Below, one piece after another: positions 16,371 through 25,102 of a stretch of 64,000 nt of DNA. The position numbers and the translations under genes are program-made. Location: NCBI RefSeq assembly GCF_008727865.1, contig NZ_VTWU01000003.1, forward strand, positions 124,001 to 188,000, in the 5' to 3' direction. The first letter of the stretch is position 1; every line of letters begins with the position of its first letter. Origin of the DNA: Hymenobacter busanensis. GTDB taxonomy: Bacteria; Bacteroidota; Bacteroidia; Cytophagales; Hymenobacteraceae. The notes beneath the pieces were generated by a model, which saw nothing but the letters and a program-made list of their open reading frames with translations, had not been told where the DNA came from and searched no databases.

Positions 16371-17501
16371 CTATTTCAATGCGTTTTTCAGGTCGCTGGC
16401 CGCCAGGGCCTGGGCCTGCTTGGCCTCGGGCACCACGGCCGCCATGCCGAAGAACTCGTGGGTGACGCCGTCGTAGTTTTTGTAATTGACGCGCACACCA
16501 GCCGCCTTCAGTTTATCGGCCAGCATCTGCCCCTCGCTCATCAGCGGGTCGATTTCGGCCGTGATGATGGTGGTGGGCGGCATGCCTTTCAGGTTGGCAT
16601 GCACCAGGTCAATCATTGGGTTTTTGCCGTCGGCGGCGCTGCGCAGGTACTTGTCGAAGAACCAGCCCATGAGGGCTTTGTTGAGGGGCTTGGCTTCGGC
16701 ATTTTTCTGGTACGACGGCGTGTTCAGGTCGTAGCCGGCAATGGGGTAGACCAGCACTTGGTACTTCGGCAGCGCCACCTGCTTGTCGCGCGCCATCAGG
16801 CTCACGCTGGCGGCCAGGTTGCCCCCGGCGCTTTCGCCCACCACGGCTACGCGCTGCGGGTCGCCTTTGATAGAGGCGGCATTTTTCAGCGCCCATTGGT
16901 AGGCGGCAAACGAGTCGTTGTGGGCCGTTGGGAACTTGTTTTCGGGCGCTTGGCGGTAGGCCACCGACACAAATACGGCACCGGTTTGCTCGACCAAGCC
17001 GCGCACCGAGGCATCATACGTATCGAGGTTGGCAATTACCCAGCCGCCGCCGTGGTAATACACCACCACCGGCAGCGGGCCGGTGGCGCCGCGCGGGGTG
17101 TAAATGCGAGCCTTCACGCCCGGCGCCACCGTTTTGCTCATGGTATCTACCTTGGACGGCGGCACGGCAATCTGCTGCTCGATGAGTACATTTTTTACCG
17201 CGTCGGCCGGGCTCGGTGCCCGGCGGGCTTCGGCCACGGGGAGCGTGTGCAGCGGCGGGGTTTTAAAGCTTTCCAGCTTCTCGATTACGGCTTGCATTTC
17301 GGGCTTGAGGCTCGGCGCCCAGGCCGGTTTGGGGCCTGCGGGCTTGGCAGTGCCCGTGGCCGCGTTGGAATCAACTGCCGGGGCCGTCGTGGTGCTGTCG
17401 GCCGCGGTGGTGGTGTGCTCGCCCGAGGAGCTGGAGTTGCAGGCCGCAACCGCGCCCAGCAACGGGAGCAAGGCTGCAAGAGGGTAAAGGCGATGACGCA
17501 T
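16371..17501 (-). CDS. Lipoprotein alpha/beta-hydrolase (HSL-type esterase)
   Basis: The 376-aa product starts with a lipoprotein signal ending LLGAVAAC, then a Ser/Thr/Ala/Pro linker. The hydrolase is of the hormone-sensitive-lipase class: oxyanion motif YYHGGGW, nucleophile GESAGG, an acid in AEIDPLMSEG and a His in GVTHEFFG. It is expected to hydrolyse short acyl esters at the cell envelope. The ATG at 17501 is preferred to one at 17561 because it places the lipobox correctly. Two hydrolase genes in this part of the window are not related closely. Confidence 0.9.
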   Translation of the reverse strand: MRHRLYPLAALLPLLGAVAACNSSSSGEHTTTAADSTTTAPAVDSNAATGTAKPAGPKPAWAPSLKPEMQAVIEKLESFKTPPLHTLPVAEARRAPSPADAVKNVLIEQQIAVPPSKVDTMSKTVAPGVKARIYTPRGATGPLPVVVYYHGGGWVIANLDTYDASVRGLVEQTGAVFVSVAYRQAPENKFPTAHNDSFAAYQWALKNAASIKGDPQRVAVVGESAGGNLAASVSLMARDKQVALPKYQVLVYPIAGYDLNTPSYQKNAEAKPLNKALMGWFFDKYLRSAADGKNPMIDLVHANLKGMPPTTIITAEIDPLMSEGQMLADKLKAAGVRVNYKNYDGVTHEFFGMAAVVPEAKQAQALAASDLKNALK

Positions 17502-17696
17502 ACAAGAAAATTGGTTGTGGAAAAGTGACCTGTATACGCCTGAACACCCCAGTACGGGCATGCCAATAGTCGTATGTTTTTGCTTTACGTGAAATGAGGC
17601 GTTGCCGAAACAAAATTTTCCGGCTGACAGTCAGCGGTAAAGCTCGTCCTCCGGCCCTTTTGCAACCCTCCGGCTGGAATGTCCGAAAAAGCCTCT

Positions 17697-17704
17697 TACA
17701 TTTG
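17697..17704 (+). promoter_or_regulatory. -7 element of the initiator tRNA gene
   Basis: TACATTTG matches TAnnTTTG and lies 13 nt before the mature tRNA 5' end, the expected distance for a short leader. No clear -33 element is seen. Confidence 0.6.
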
Positions 17705-17717
17705 CAGAACCAAACAG

Positions 17718-17790
<73 letters not shown>

Positions 17791-17795
17791 CCTGA

Positions 17796-17839
17796 AACGA
17801 CCCGGTTGCCGATACGGCAGCCGGGTCGTTGTGTTTTTT
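17796..17839 (+). terminator. Terminator of the initiator tRNA gene
   Basis: AACGACCCGG and CCGGGTCGTT form the core of a long stem (17796-17811 with 17815-17830) followed by GTG and TTTTTT. The stretch 17840-17992 holds nothing recognisable. Confidence 0.85.
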
Positions 17840-17992
17840 GCCTGTGTGTGCCGAGGTAGGCTCACGCGGCTATGCTACCGCTTGCGGTGTAGGGCGCACC
17901 CGAGGCCAGGACTGCTGAGAAGCTCAATCGGCTTTGTTTAATTGTGTCAGACGCCGTAACGCTTTGGGAATGTGCGAGCTGGCCTTGAACAA

Positions 17993-20047
17993 CTATTGTA
18001 CAGGTAGTGAAATAATAAACTCGGTGAACTCGCCTTCCTGCGTTTCGACAGTGAGTGTGCCGCCGTGGCCTTTGGTAATGAGCTCGTGGCTGAGGGTGAG
18101 GCCCAGGCCGGGACCTTCTTCGGGCGGCTTGGTGGAAAAGAACTGGTCGAAAACGTTGGGCAGAGCGGCCGCCGGAATGCCCAGGCCGTTGTCGCGCACC
18201 CGAATTTCCACCCGGCCATCGAGGGCGCGGGTCGTCACGGTTACTTGTGGTACGTAGTCGTCTTCGTCTAATGCCAGCCGCTGTTGCACCGCGTAGAACG
18301 CATTGGTGAACAAGTTGATCAGGGCCCGCCCGATATCGTGGCGCACCACGGAGAGCGTGCCTACCTCGGGAGAAAGGTGCGGGAAAAGGGCCGCGTGAAA
18401 ATTACGGTTCTTGGCCCGCGCGTCGTGGTATGTAAGGCGGAGGTAGTCTTCCACGAAAGCATTCAGCTCGGTGGGTTGGCGGGGCCCCGGCGCGCTGCTG
18501 GAATACTCCAGCATACCGCGCACCACCGAGTCGGCGCGCTGGCTGAACTGCACAATCTTCGACTGGTTTTGGCTGAGGTTGTCCAGCATTTCGGCCAGGT
18601 ATTCCCGGTCGTCAAGCTCCAGCGGCAGCTTGGCCAGCTCCTTGCGCAGCTCGTCGACCAGGCTCACGCTGATGCCGGCGAAGTTTTTCACGCTGTTCAC
18701 TGGGTGCTGAATTTCATAGGCCACGCCGGCCATCAGCTCGCCTAAAGAAGCCATTTTCTCGCGTAGCACCAACTGGCTCTGCGCCACCTTCAGTTCGTGC
18801 AGCATGCGGGCCAACTTGTCGCGTTGGGTCGTTATTTCCTGCTTCTGCTGGGTCACTTCGTTGTGCAGGGTGCGCAGGCGGGCGTTGGTGCGGTGCTGCA
18901 GGCGGTTGGTGCGCCAGAGCAGCCCGGCTACCAGCAAGGCCGCCGCCAAGCCGGCCAGCAAGGCGTAGGTGCGGGTGCGCTCGGCCAGCTGCAACTGCTC
19001 GTCTTCCAGCTGGCGCAGGCGCTGCTGCTCGGCAAACCCAATGGCGTCGAGCTGCTTGATGCGCTGCGGGTTGTAAAGGCTGTCTTCGGCAGTGTGCAGA
19101 ATCTGCAGGTACTTCAGGGTGCTGTCGTTCAGGCCGCGGGCGCGGAAGGCATCGGCCAACAAGTTGCTGGTGCGCACGACTCCCATGACGAACGGCAACG
19201 ACTGGCCCACCTGCAAGGCTTTGCGGGCGTAGTACACGCTCGAATCGGACTGCTGCCGCTGGTGGTAGAGCTCCGACATGTACTGGTAGGCCCGGCAGGC
19301 GCTGCGGCGGTCGTTTTCGGGCCCGGCGGCCCGCACGCTCCGCCGGTAATACAGCAAGGCTTCGGCCGGGCGGCCTTGCGAGGCCTCCAGCAAACCCAAC
19401 TCGCGCAGTACGTAGGGTGTGGGGTTGCCCCAGCAACTCCAGCCGTGGTTGCGGGCGAGGTCGGTGAGGTGGTAGGCGCGGTTCAGAAACACGGCCGCCG
19501 AGTCGAACTGGCTGCGGCCTTCGTAGCTGGCGCCGATGTTGGTGAGCACGCTCACCAGTTGCGAGGGGTCGGCAATGCGGGCTTGCGCGTATAGGCGCTG
19601 GGCACGAAAGAAGTACGACAGCGCGGGCCGGTAGTCTTCCAGCGCGTAGTACAGCAGCCCAATTTGGTTGAGCGTGCGGGCCATGCCCTCCAGGTCGTGG
19701 CTTTCCTCGTTGAGTTGCAGGGCCTGCAAGTCGGTGCGCAGGGCTTGCGGCAGGTTGCCCCGCTCACTCATCAGGATGCCCAAGCGCGATATGCACCGGC
19801 CTTCGCCCTTGCGGTAGCCAAGGCGCCGGGCCAGCGCGAGGCCCTGCTGCGCGTACGCCTGCACCGAATCGAAGCGGGAGTAACGGTATGAGGCGCTTAG
19901 GTCGGCCAGCAGCAGCACCCGGCTGGTGTCGGACTTGGCAGCGGCCAGGGCGCGATGCAAGCTTGGGGTCTGGGGACTTTGCGCCGCCACGCGCGCGGCT
20001 ACAGCAATCAGCAACAGCGCCAGCAGAACGAAACCCCGGTGAATCAT
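17993..20047 (-). CDS. TPR sensor histidine-kinase-like protein with Tyr at the phospho-acceptor site
   Basis: The 684-aa protein has a signal peptide (MIHRGFVLLALLLIAVAARV), a periplasmic TPR array (about residues 30-340), one membrane helix near 360-380 (LLAGLAAALLVAGLLW), a coiled coil and a kinase core. The ATPase boxes are intact: N box LINLFTNAFYAV, G1 VRDNGLGIP, F box FDQFFSTKP, G2 GPGLGLTLSHEL. The H box reads GVAYEIQHPVNSVKNF where relatives have AHEIQNPLNFV: the phospho-acceptor His is Tyr444, and a new His sits at 448. So it may be a pseudokinase or use another residue. The start at 20047 gives the signal peptide; no response regulator is adjacent. Confidence 0.9.
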   Translation of the reverse strand: MIHRGFVLLALLLIAVAARVAAQSPQTPSLHRALAAAKSDTSRVLLLADLSASYRYSRFDSVQAYAQQGLALARRLGYRKGEGRCISRLGILMSERGNLPQALRTDLQALQLNEESHDLEGMARTLNQIGLLYYALEDYRPALSYFFRAQRLYAQARIADPSQLVSVLTNIGASYEGRSQFDSAAVFLNRAYHLTDLARNHGWSCWGNPTPYVLRELGLLEASQGRPAEALLYYRRSVRAAGPENDRRSACRAYQYMSELYHQRQQSDSSVYYARKALQVGQSLPFVMGVVRTSNLLADAFRARGLNDSTLKYLQILHTAEDSLYNPQRIKQLDAIGFAEQQRLRQLEDEQLQLAERTRTYALLAGLAAALLVAGLLWRTNRLQHRTNARLRTLHNEVTQQKQEITTQRDKLARMLHELKVAQSQLVLREKMASLGELMAGVAYEIQHPVNSVKNFAGISVSLVDELRKELAKLPLELDDREYLAEMLDNLSQNQSKIVQFSQRADSVVRGMLEYSSSAPGPRQPTELNAFVEDYLRLTYHDARAKNRNFHAALFPHLSPEVGTLSVVRHDIGRALINLFTNAFYAVQQRLALDEDDYVPQVTVTTRALDGRVEIRVRDNGLGIPAAALPNVFDQFFSTKPPEEGPGLGLTLSHELITKGHGGTLTVETQEGEFTEFIISLPVQ

Positions 20048-20171
20048 GGCCGAAAGGTAGTAACAACGGCGACTGCGGCGTGCTGCCGTAGCAGGGGCTT
20101 CGCCGGACACACATTCCGGAAGCCAATGCGCGGGGCAAAGCGCCAGGGAAGGAGCAACATACTGCTCGATT

Positions 20172-20212
20172 CCAAAAAGCAAAAAGCTCCGACCCAAGGA
20201 ACCGGAGCTTTC
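20172..20212 (-). terminator. Terminator-like hairpin in the kinase leader
   Basis: AAAGCTCCG and CGGAGCTTT form a 9-bp stem with an 11-nt loop, followed on the minus strand by TTTTTGCTTTTTGG. No minus-strand gene lies before it, so it sits inside the leader of the kinase gene if the promoter at 20263 is used. It may attenuate that gene. Confidence 0.5.
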
Positions 20213-20262
20213 ACCATTACTCTATGGGATGAGGCGGGACGAATCGACGCCTGCATCCGAAA

Positions 20263-20270
20263 CAAATATA
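20263..20270 (-). promoter_or_regulatory. Candidate -7 element for the kinase gene
   Basis: The minus strand reads TATATTTG, matching TAnnTTTG, about 216 nt before the kinase ATG. A convincing -33 is absent. Confidence 0.4.
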
Positions 20271-20406
20271 GCGGCCTGGACCAAGCTCGTCTATCACATA
20301 ATGATGTGATAAGCGGCAAGCCGACGCTTGCTGAAATCGGGGCTGATTTCGGCGGAAACGGCCTTGGCTGCGTAAGAAAAGCATAAACCAACGCACCGCG
20401 CGTAGC

Positions 20407-22647
20407 ATGGCACGAACCATTATTGTCTCCAACCGCCTGCCCACCAAAGTGCGCCGCACCGACGACGGCCTAGCCTTTGCGCCCAGCGAGGGGGGGCTGG
20501 CCACCGGCCTGGGCTCGGTGTACCAGCAGGGCGACAACCTGTGGGTGGGCTGGCCGGGCACGTTTCTGGACGACGAAGCCGAGCAGGCCCACGTCACGCA
20601 ACAGCTGGCCCACGACCACATGTATCCGGTCTTCCTCACCGAAGACGAAATCCGCGACTTCTACGAGGGCTTCAGCAACGAAACACTCTGGCCTACCTTT
20701 CACTATTTCCCCCAGTACGCCCGCTACGAACCGCACCTGTGGGCGGCGTACCAGGCCGTCAACCGCAAATTCTGCGACGCCGTGCTGGCCGTAGCCGGCC
20801 CCGACGACACCATATGGGTGCACGACTACCAGCTTTTGCTCCTGCCGCAACTGCTGCGCGAGGCGCTGCCCACCAGCACTGTAGGCTTTTTCCTGCACAT
20901 TCCGTTCCCGTCGTACGAGCTGATGCGGGTGCTGCCCTGGAACCGGGAGCTGTTAAAGGGCATGCTGGGCGCCGACCTCATCGGGTTTCATACCTACAGC
21001 TACATGCGCCACTTCCTGAGCGCGGTGAGCCGGGTGCTGGGCTACTCCAACCAGAACGGACTGGTGGAAGCCGGCCAGCGCACGGTGCTCGTCGACTCGG
21101 TGCCCATGGGCATCGACTACGACAAATACGCCAGCGCCGCCGCGTCCGACGAAGCCCGGCGCATCGAGCAGGAATACCGGCAGGCCATTGGCGAGCAGGT
21201 GCAGGTGGTGCTCAGCATTGACCGCCTCGACTACACCAAGGGCATTGCCGAGCGGCTGCGGGCGTTTGAGTTGCTGCTTCAGCAAAACCCCACCCTGCAC
21301 GAACAAGTAGCGCTGCTGATGCTGGTGGTGCCCTCGCGCGACCAAGTGGAGCAGTATAAGCAGCTCAAGGAGGAAATCGACGAGCTGGTGGGCCGCATCA
21401 ACGCTGCGTACCGCACCATCACCTGGACGCCCATTCAGTACTTCTACCGCTCCTTTCCGCCCGAAGAGCTGGCTGCGCTCTACCGCCTCGCCGACGTAGC
21501 CTTGGTAACGCCCATGCGCGACGGCATGAACCTGGTAGCCAAAGAATTCATTGCCAGCAAAGGCGAAGGCCGGGGCGTGCTCATTCTGAGCGAGCGGGCC
21601 GGCGCGGCCCGCGAACTGGCCGATGCCCTCATCATCAACCCCACCGACACGGCCGAGGTAGCCGCCACGCTGCACCGTGCCCTGGCAATGCCTCCCGATG
21701 AGCAGCAGCAGTACCTGGCCAGCATGCAGGCCATAGTGCGCCGCTACGACGTGCACAACTGGGTGGAAGTGTTCATGAACCGCCTGGCCTACATCAAAAT
21801 CAAGCAGCAGGTGCTGGCCACCGATACCTTGGGTCCCTGGGAGGTGCAGCAGCTCCAGGCCGACTACCACGCCGCCCAGCGCCGCCTGCTATTGCTCGAC
21901 TACGACGGCACCCTCGTCGGCTTCAATCCCAACCCGCAGCGCGTGCAGCCCGATGCCGAGCTACGCCAACTGCTTACCGACCTCACGACTGATGCCCGCA
22001 ACCGCGTGGTCATCATTAGCGGCCGCGACCGGCACACGCTCTGGCAGTGGCTGGGCGACCTGCCGCTCGATTTTATTACCGAGCACGGGGTGTGGCTGAA
22101 GCGCCACGAAGAAGACTGGAACCTCATTCAGCCCCTGCGCAACGACTGGAAGCGCGAAATCCGGCCCATTCTGGAACTGCACGTGTCGCGCACCGCCGGC
22201 TCGTTCGTCGAAGAAAAGGAGTACTCCCTGGTGTGGCACTACCGCAAAACCGACGACGAACTGGGCGAAATGCGGGCCCGCGAGCTGGTAACGCACCTGA
22301 GCTTTGTAGCCAGCAACACCGGCCTGCAAGTGCTGGAAGGCAACAAGGTCATCGAAATCAAGAACGCCGGCATCGACAAAGGCCTGGCCGCCGCCCGCTG
22401 GGTGCAGGAGTTCGACCCCGGCTTCATCCTCGCCTTCGGCGACGACCGCACCGACGAAGATACCTTCCGCGTGCTACCCAAAACCGCCTACACCGTGAAA
22501 GTGGGTCACGGCGTACGTTCCTTGGCGCGCTTCCACATCGAGTCCAGTTCCGACGTGCGGCAAGTGCTGGCCTCGTTGGCTGCCCCGGGCACCCCACACG
22601 AAACCGATGGACCCGCGCCGCAGAAACAGCCACAAGCTGCCGGGTAG
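20407..22647 (+). CDS. otsAB: Fused trehalose-6-phosphate synthase/phosphatase
   Basis: The 746-aa protein makes trehalose in two steps. Residues 1 to about 470 are a GT20 synthase that joins UDP-glucose and glucose-6-phosphate: [48 protein letters not shown] and [10 protein letters not shown] are all present. From about 495 a HAD phosphatase removes the phosphate: [12 protein letters not shown] has the Asp nucleophile, ISGRDRHTL follows, and [11 protein letters not shown] binds magnesium. The fused form is common in Bacteroidota. It faces the GH15 gene across a long hairpin. Start at 20407 gives the standard [12 protein letters not shown]. Confidence 0.97.
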   Translation: MARTIIVSNRLPTKVRRTDDGLAFAPSEGGLATGLGSVYQQGDNLWVGWPGTFLDDEAEQAHVTQQLAHDHMYPVFLTEDEIRDFYEGFSNETLWPTFHYFPQYARYEPHLWAAYQAVNRKFCDAVLAVAGPDDTIWVHDYQLLLLPQLLREALPTSTVGFFLHIPFPSYELMRVLPWNRELLKGMLGADLIGFHTYSYMRHFLSAVSRVLGYSNQNGLVEAGQRTVLVDSVPMGIDYDKYASAAASDEARRIEQEYRQAIGEQVQVVLSIDRLDYTKGIAERLRAFELLLQQNPTLHEQVALLMLVVPSRDQVEQYKQLKEEIDELVGRINAAYRTITWTPIQYFYRSFPPEELAALYRLADVALVTPMRDGMNLVAKEFIASKGEGRGVLILSERAGAARELADALIINPTDTAEVAATLHRALAMPPDEQQQYLASMQAIVRRYDVHNWVEVFMNRLAYIKIKQQVLATDTLGPWEVQQLQADYHAAQRRLLLLDYDGTLVGFNPNPQRVQPDAELRQLLTDLTTDARNRVVIISGRDRHTLWQWLGDLPLDFITEHGVWLKRHEEDWNLIQPLRNDWKREIRPILELHVSRTAGSFVEEKEYSLVWHYRKTDDELGEMRARELVTHLSFVASNTGLQVLEGNKVIEIKNAGIDKGLAAARWVQEFDPGFILAFGDDRTDEDTFRVLPKTAYTVKVGHGVRSLARFHIESSSDVRQVLASLAAPGTPHETDGPAPQKQPQAAG

Positions 22648-22667
22648 CTGGGCTGCTACCGGAACCT

Positions 22668-22763
22668 CAGGCAGAGCGCAAGCGAAGCATCTCGTTTTAA
22701 TAATAGGATAACAGGTTACTCTCGGCCATCAGCAAGCGAGATGCTTCGCTTACGCTCTGCCTG
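22668..22763. repeat. 27-bp inverted repeat between convergent otsAB and GH15
   Basis: Arms at 22668-22694 and 22737-22763 pair with one mismatch around a 42-nt AT-rich spacer. The arm contains GAAGCATCTCG preceded by an AGGCAGAGCG-type end. Probably a dispersed intergenic element that also closes both transcripts. Confidence 0.8.
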
Positions 22764-22789
22764 ACGAGCCAAACCGGCTTGGCCAAGCC

Positions 22790-24574
22790 CTACAGGAAAT
22801 TCGGCCGGTCGAGCTTCTTGGCAATGCGGTAGGCGGCATTCACCAACCCCACGTGGCTGTACGCCTGCGGGAAGTTACCCCACTGCGAGCCGGTGCGGGC
22901 GTCCACGTCTTCGCTCAGCAGCCCCAGGTGGTTGGTGTAGCGCAGCAGTTTCTCAAACTCGCGGGTGGCATCGTCGAGGCGGCCCACGCAGGCCAGGGCC
23001 TCAATGTACCAGAAAGAGCAGATGAGGAAGGTGGTTTCGGGCGTGCCAAAGTCGTCGGCGTGGCGGTAGCGGTAAAACAGGCCCTCCGGCGTTTTCAGCT
23101 CCTGCTCCAGCGCCGCCAAATGCGTGCGGGCCCGCTCCGAGTCGGGTGGCAGGTAGCCCATCAAAATCAGCTGCAGGCCGCTGGCATCGAGGTGAGTAGA
23201 GCCGATGGCATTGGTGTACACGCCGCGGGAAGGCAGGTAGCAGGCCTCAATCTTCTCCTGCGCCTGCTGCATGAGGTCGGCGGCTTCGGCGGCCATATCA
23301 GCCAGGCCGAAATGCTGCGCCACCTTGTGCGCCGCGTGCGCCCCGGCCCAATGGAAGAGGTAGGTGTAGCAGTGGTACTGGGCCAAGTTGCGGAACTCCC
23401 AGAGGCCGGCGTCGGGCTGGTTCATGGTGCGCCCGATAAACGACAGCGCCTCGCGCATGAGCTTCTCGGAGTGTGCCCGCTCCTTGGTCACAAAGCGGCG
23501 GTCGACGTAGAGCGGCAGCAGCGCCACCAGCACCTGCCCGTACACGTCGTTCTGGATGTGCGTGTAGGCGTCGTTGCCGATGCGCACCGGCTGGTTGCCG
23601 CGGTAGCCGGCCAGGTCCAGCTCTTGCTCAATCAGCTCCGAGGCCCCGCTGATGGAATACAACGGCTGGTACTTGTCACCAACTTTGGTGGAAATGTTGG
23701 CAATGAAATGGAAGTACTGCTCCATTTCCTCGAAGTGCCCGATGTTGTTGAACGCGTTCAGGATGTAGAACGTGTCGCGCATCCAGCAGTAGCGGTAGTC
23801 CCAGTTGCGCCCCGAGCCGGGCGCCTCGGGCAAGGAAGTGGTGGTGGCCGCAATGATGGCGCCGGTGTCTTCGTACTGGTGCAGCTTCAGGGCCAGCGCC
23901 GAGCGAATCACCTCGGTTTGGTAAAAGTTGCTGATGCTGGTGCTCTTCACCCAGGTGCGCCAGTACTGCACCGTGCGCTGCAAAAACTGCTCGCAGGAGG
24001 TTTCTAGGGCGGCTTCCAGCGGTGCGCCGTAGGTCAGTACCAGGTACTTGGTTTCGGTGAGGGCAAAGTCCTCTTCGTCGAGAATGTAGCTCAGCGGCAC
24101 GTTCGTCGTCAGCCGAATTTCTTCCGCAAGGCCCAGAAACGCAATGTGGTTGGACGAGCGGCGCGGCGTGAGTGGGGTCTGGCCGTAGTTGCCGGTGGGC
24201 CGGCACACGGCCCGCACCCGCGGCGTGCCCGCCAGCGGCTCCAGCTTCCGAATAATCATCAGCGGCTTGTAGTACCGCTCGTACTGCGGAAAGCGCGGTG
24301 CAAAGTCCGTCACGCGGTAGCGGCCGCCCACGCTGTCTACCTCGGTGCAGAGCACGTTAGTGTTGTCGAGGTAGTATTGGTGGGTGCTGAACTCTCCGTC
24401 GGCGGGTTGCAGGCTGAAGGCGCCGCCTTTGTCGCGGTCGAGCAGGCCGCCGAAGACGAAACCACTGTCGAAACGCGGCCAGCACAGCCACTGCAAAGAG
24501 GTATCCTGATGGATGAGGGCGAGGTAGGCGCAGTTGCCCACTAGGCCCATATCGTAGGTGTGTCGGGTGCTCAT
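22790..24574 (-). CDS. GH15 family glycoside hydrolase (glucoamylase/trehalase-like)
   Basis: The 594-aa enzyme has an N-terminal beta-sandwich (about residues 1-220; MGLVGNCAYLALIHQDTSLQ, WLCWPRFDSGFVFGGLLD) and an (alpha/alpha)6 barrel with GSGRNWDYRYCWMRDTFYI and the late catalytic region SEDVDARTGSQWGNFPQAYS. No signal peptide is present, so it acts in the cytoplasm. GH15 enzymes cut alpha-glucan ends, and some bacterial members of this length are trehalases. Facing otsAB makes trehalose a reasonable substrate, but sequence alone does not separate the two activities. The 41-aa ORF at 24667-24792 lies just upstream. Confidence 0.9.
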   Translation of the reverse strand: MSTRHTYDMGLVGNCAYLALIHQDTSLQWLCWPRFDSGFVFGGLLDRDKGGAFSLQPADGEFSTHQYYLDNTNVLCTEVDSVGGRYRVTDFAPRFPQYERYYKPLMIIRKLEPLAGTPRVRAVCRPTGNYGQTPLTPRRSSNHIAFLGLAEEIRLTTNVPLSYILDEEDFALTETKYLVLTYGAPLEAALETSCEQFLQRTVQYWRTWVKSTSISNFYQTEVIRSALALKLHQYEDTGAIIAATTTSLPEAPGSGRNWDYRYCWMRDTFYILNAFNNIGHFEEMEQYFHFIANISTKVGDKYQPLYSISGASELIEQELDLAGYRGNQPVRIGNDAYTHIQNDVYGQVLVALLPLYVDRRFVTKERAHSEKLMREALSFIGRTMNQPDAGLWEFRNLAQYHCYTYLFHWAGAHAAHKVAQHFGLADMAAEAADLMQQAQEKIEACYLPSRGVYTNAIGSTHLDASGLQLILMGYLPPDSERARTHLAALEQELKTPEGLFYRYRHADDFGTPETTFLICSFWYIEALACVGRLDDATREFEKLLRYTNHLGLLSEDVDARTGSQWGNFPQAYSHVGLVNAAYRIAKKLDRPNFL

Positions 24575-24666
24575 AGGCCGGGCTGAGGCGGCCGACTGGG
24601 GCCGCAGGGTAAGCTACCGTGTACCCCAAGCAGCGCCGCGGGGTTGCACGGCGGCCCGGCGTGCAG

Positions 24667-24792
24667 CTACAGCAGCGCCGCGGCCGACGCCGTAGCTGCC
24701 GCGCCCACGGCCAACCACAGGCGCAGCAGCCAGGTAGTCAGCTGCAGCTTCTTTTCCAACAACACGTAGCGGGGGCCGAAGGTCTGTTCCAT
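24667..24792 (-). CDS. Possible 41-aa membrane microprotein
   Basis: A small frame begins MEQTFGPRYVLLEKKLQLTT and ends in a hydrophobic Ala/Leu-rich segment (about residues 21-41) that could form one membrane helix. It lies on the same strand 92 nt upstream of the GH15 gene and could share its transcript. Composition is like the surroundings, so chance cannot be excluded. Confidence 0.4.
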   Translation of the reverse strand: MEQTFGPRYVLLEKKLQLTTWLLRLWLAVGAAATASAAALL

Positions 24793-25024
24793 AGCAAGGT
24801 GAGGTACGGTAAGGGTGCGTGCGTGAGTAGATGGCCAAAAGCGGCGGAAGGTTGCCTGGGTAACAAAAGCGTAACCTGCCGGCCGCCAACGATGGTAAAA
24901 ATGCAGCCGCCAGGCGCCCGCGGCAAGCAGAAAGCCGTCACCGGCAACGGAGCCGGATGAACCGTCGAAAACGCCGCCCGAACGGGCTCGACGGTGAGCT
25001 AACTGCTTTACCCGCAGCCACCAT
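24793..25024. other. Intergenic stretch with no recognised feature
   Basis: Between the 41-aa ORF and the terminator of the first DUF5686 gene I see no coding frame with gene-like character, no RNA gene and no clear promoter. Confidence 0.5.
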
Positions 25025-25053
25025 GCAAAACAGCAGCCTTTTCGGGGCTGCTG
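25025..25053 (-). terminator. Terminator of the downstream DUF5686 gene
   Basis: On the minus strand CAGCAGCC and GGCTGCTG form the stem with loop CCGAAAA, followed by TTTTGC. It is about 50 nt after the stop codon. Confidence 0.65.
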
Positions 25054-25102
25054 CCTTGATTGAAATCAAGAAATACCAAGGAGGCCGCGTGGCCCGCCGC
25101 CG

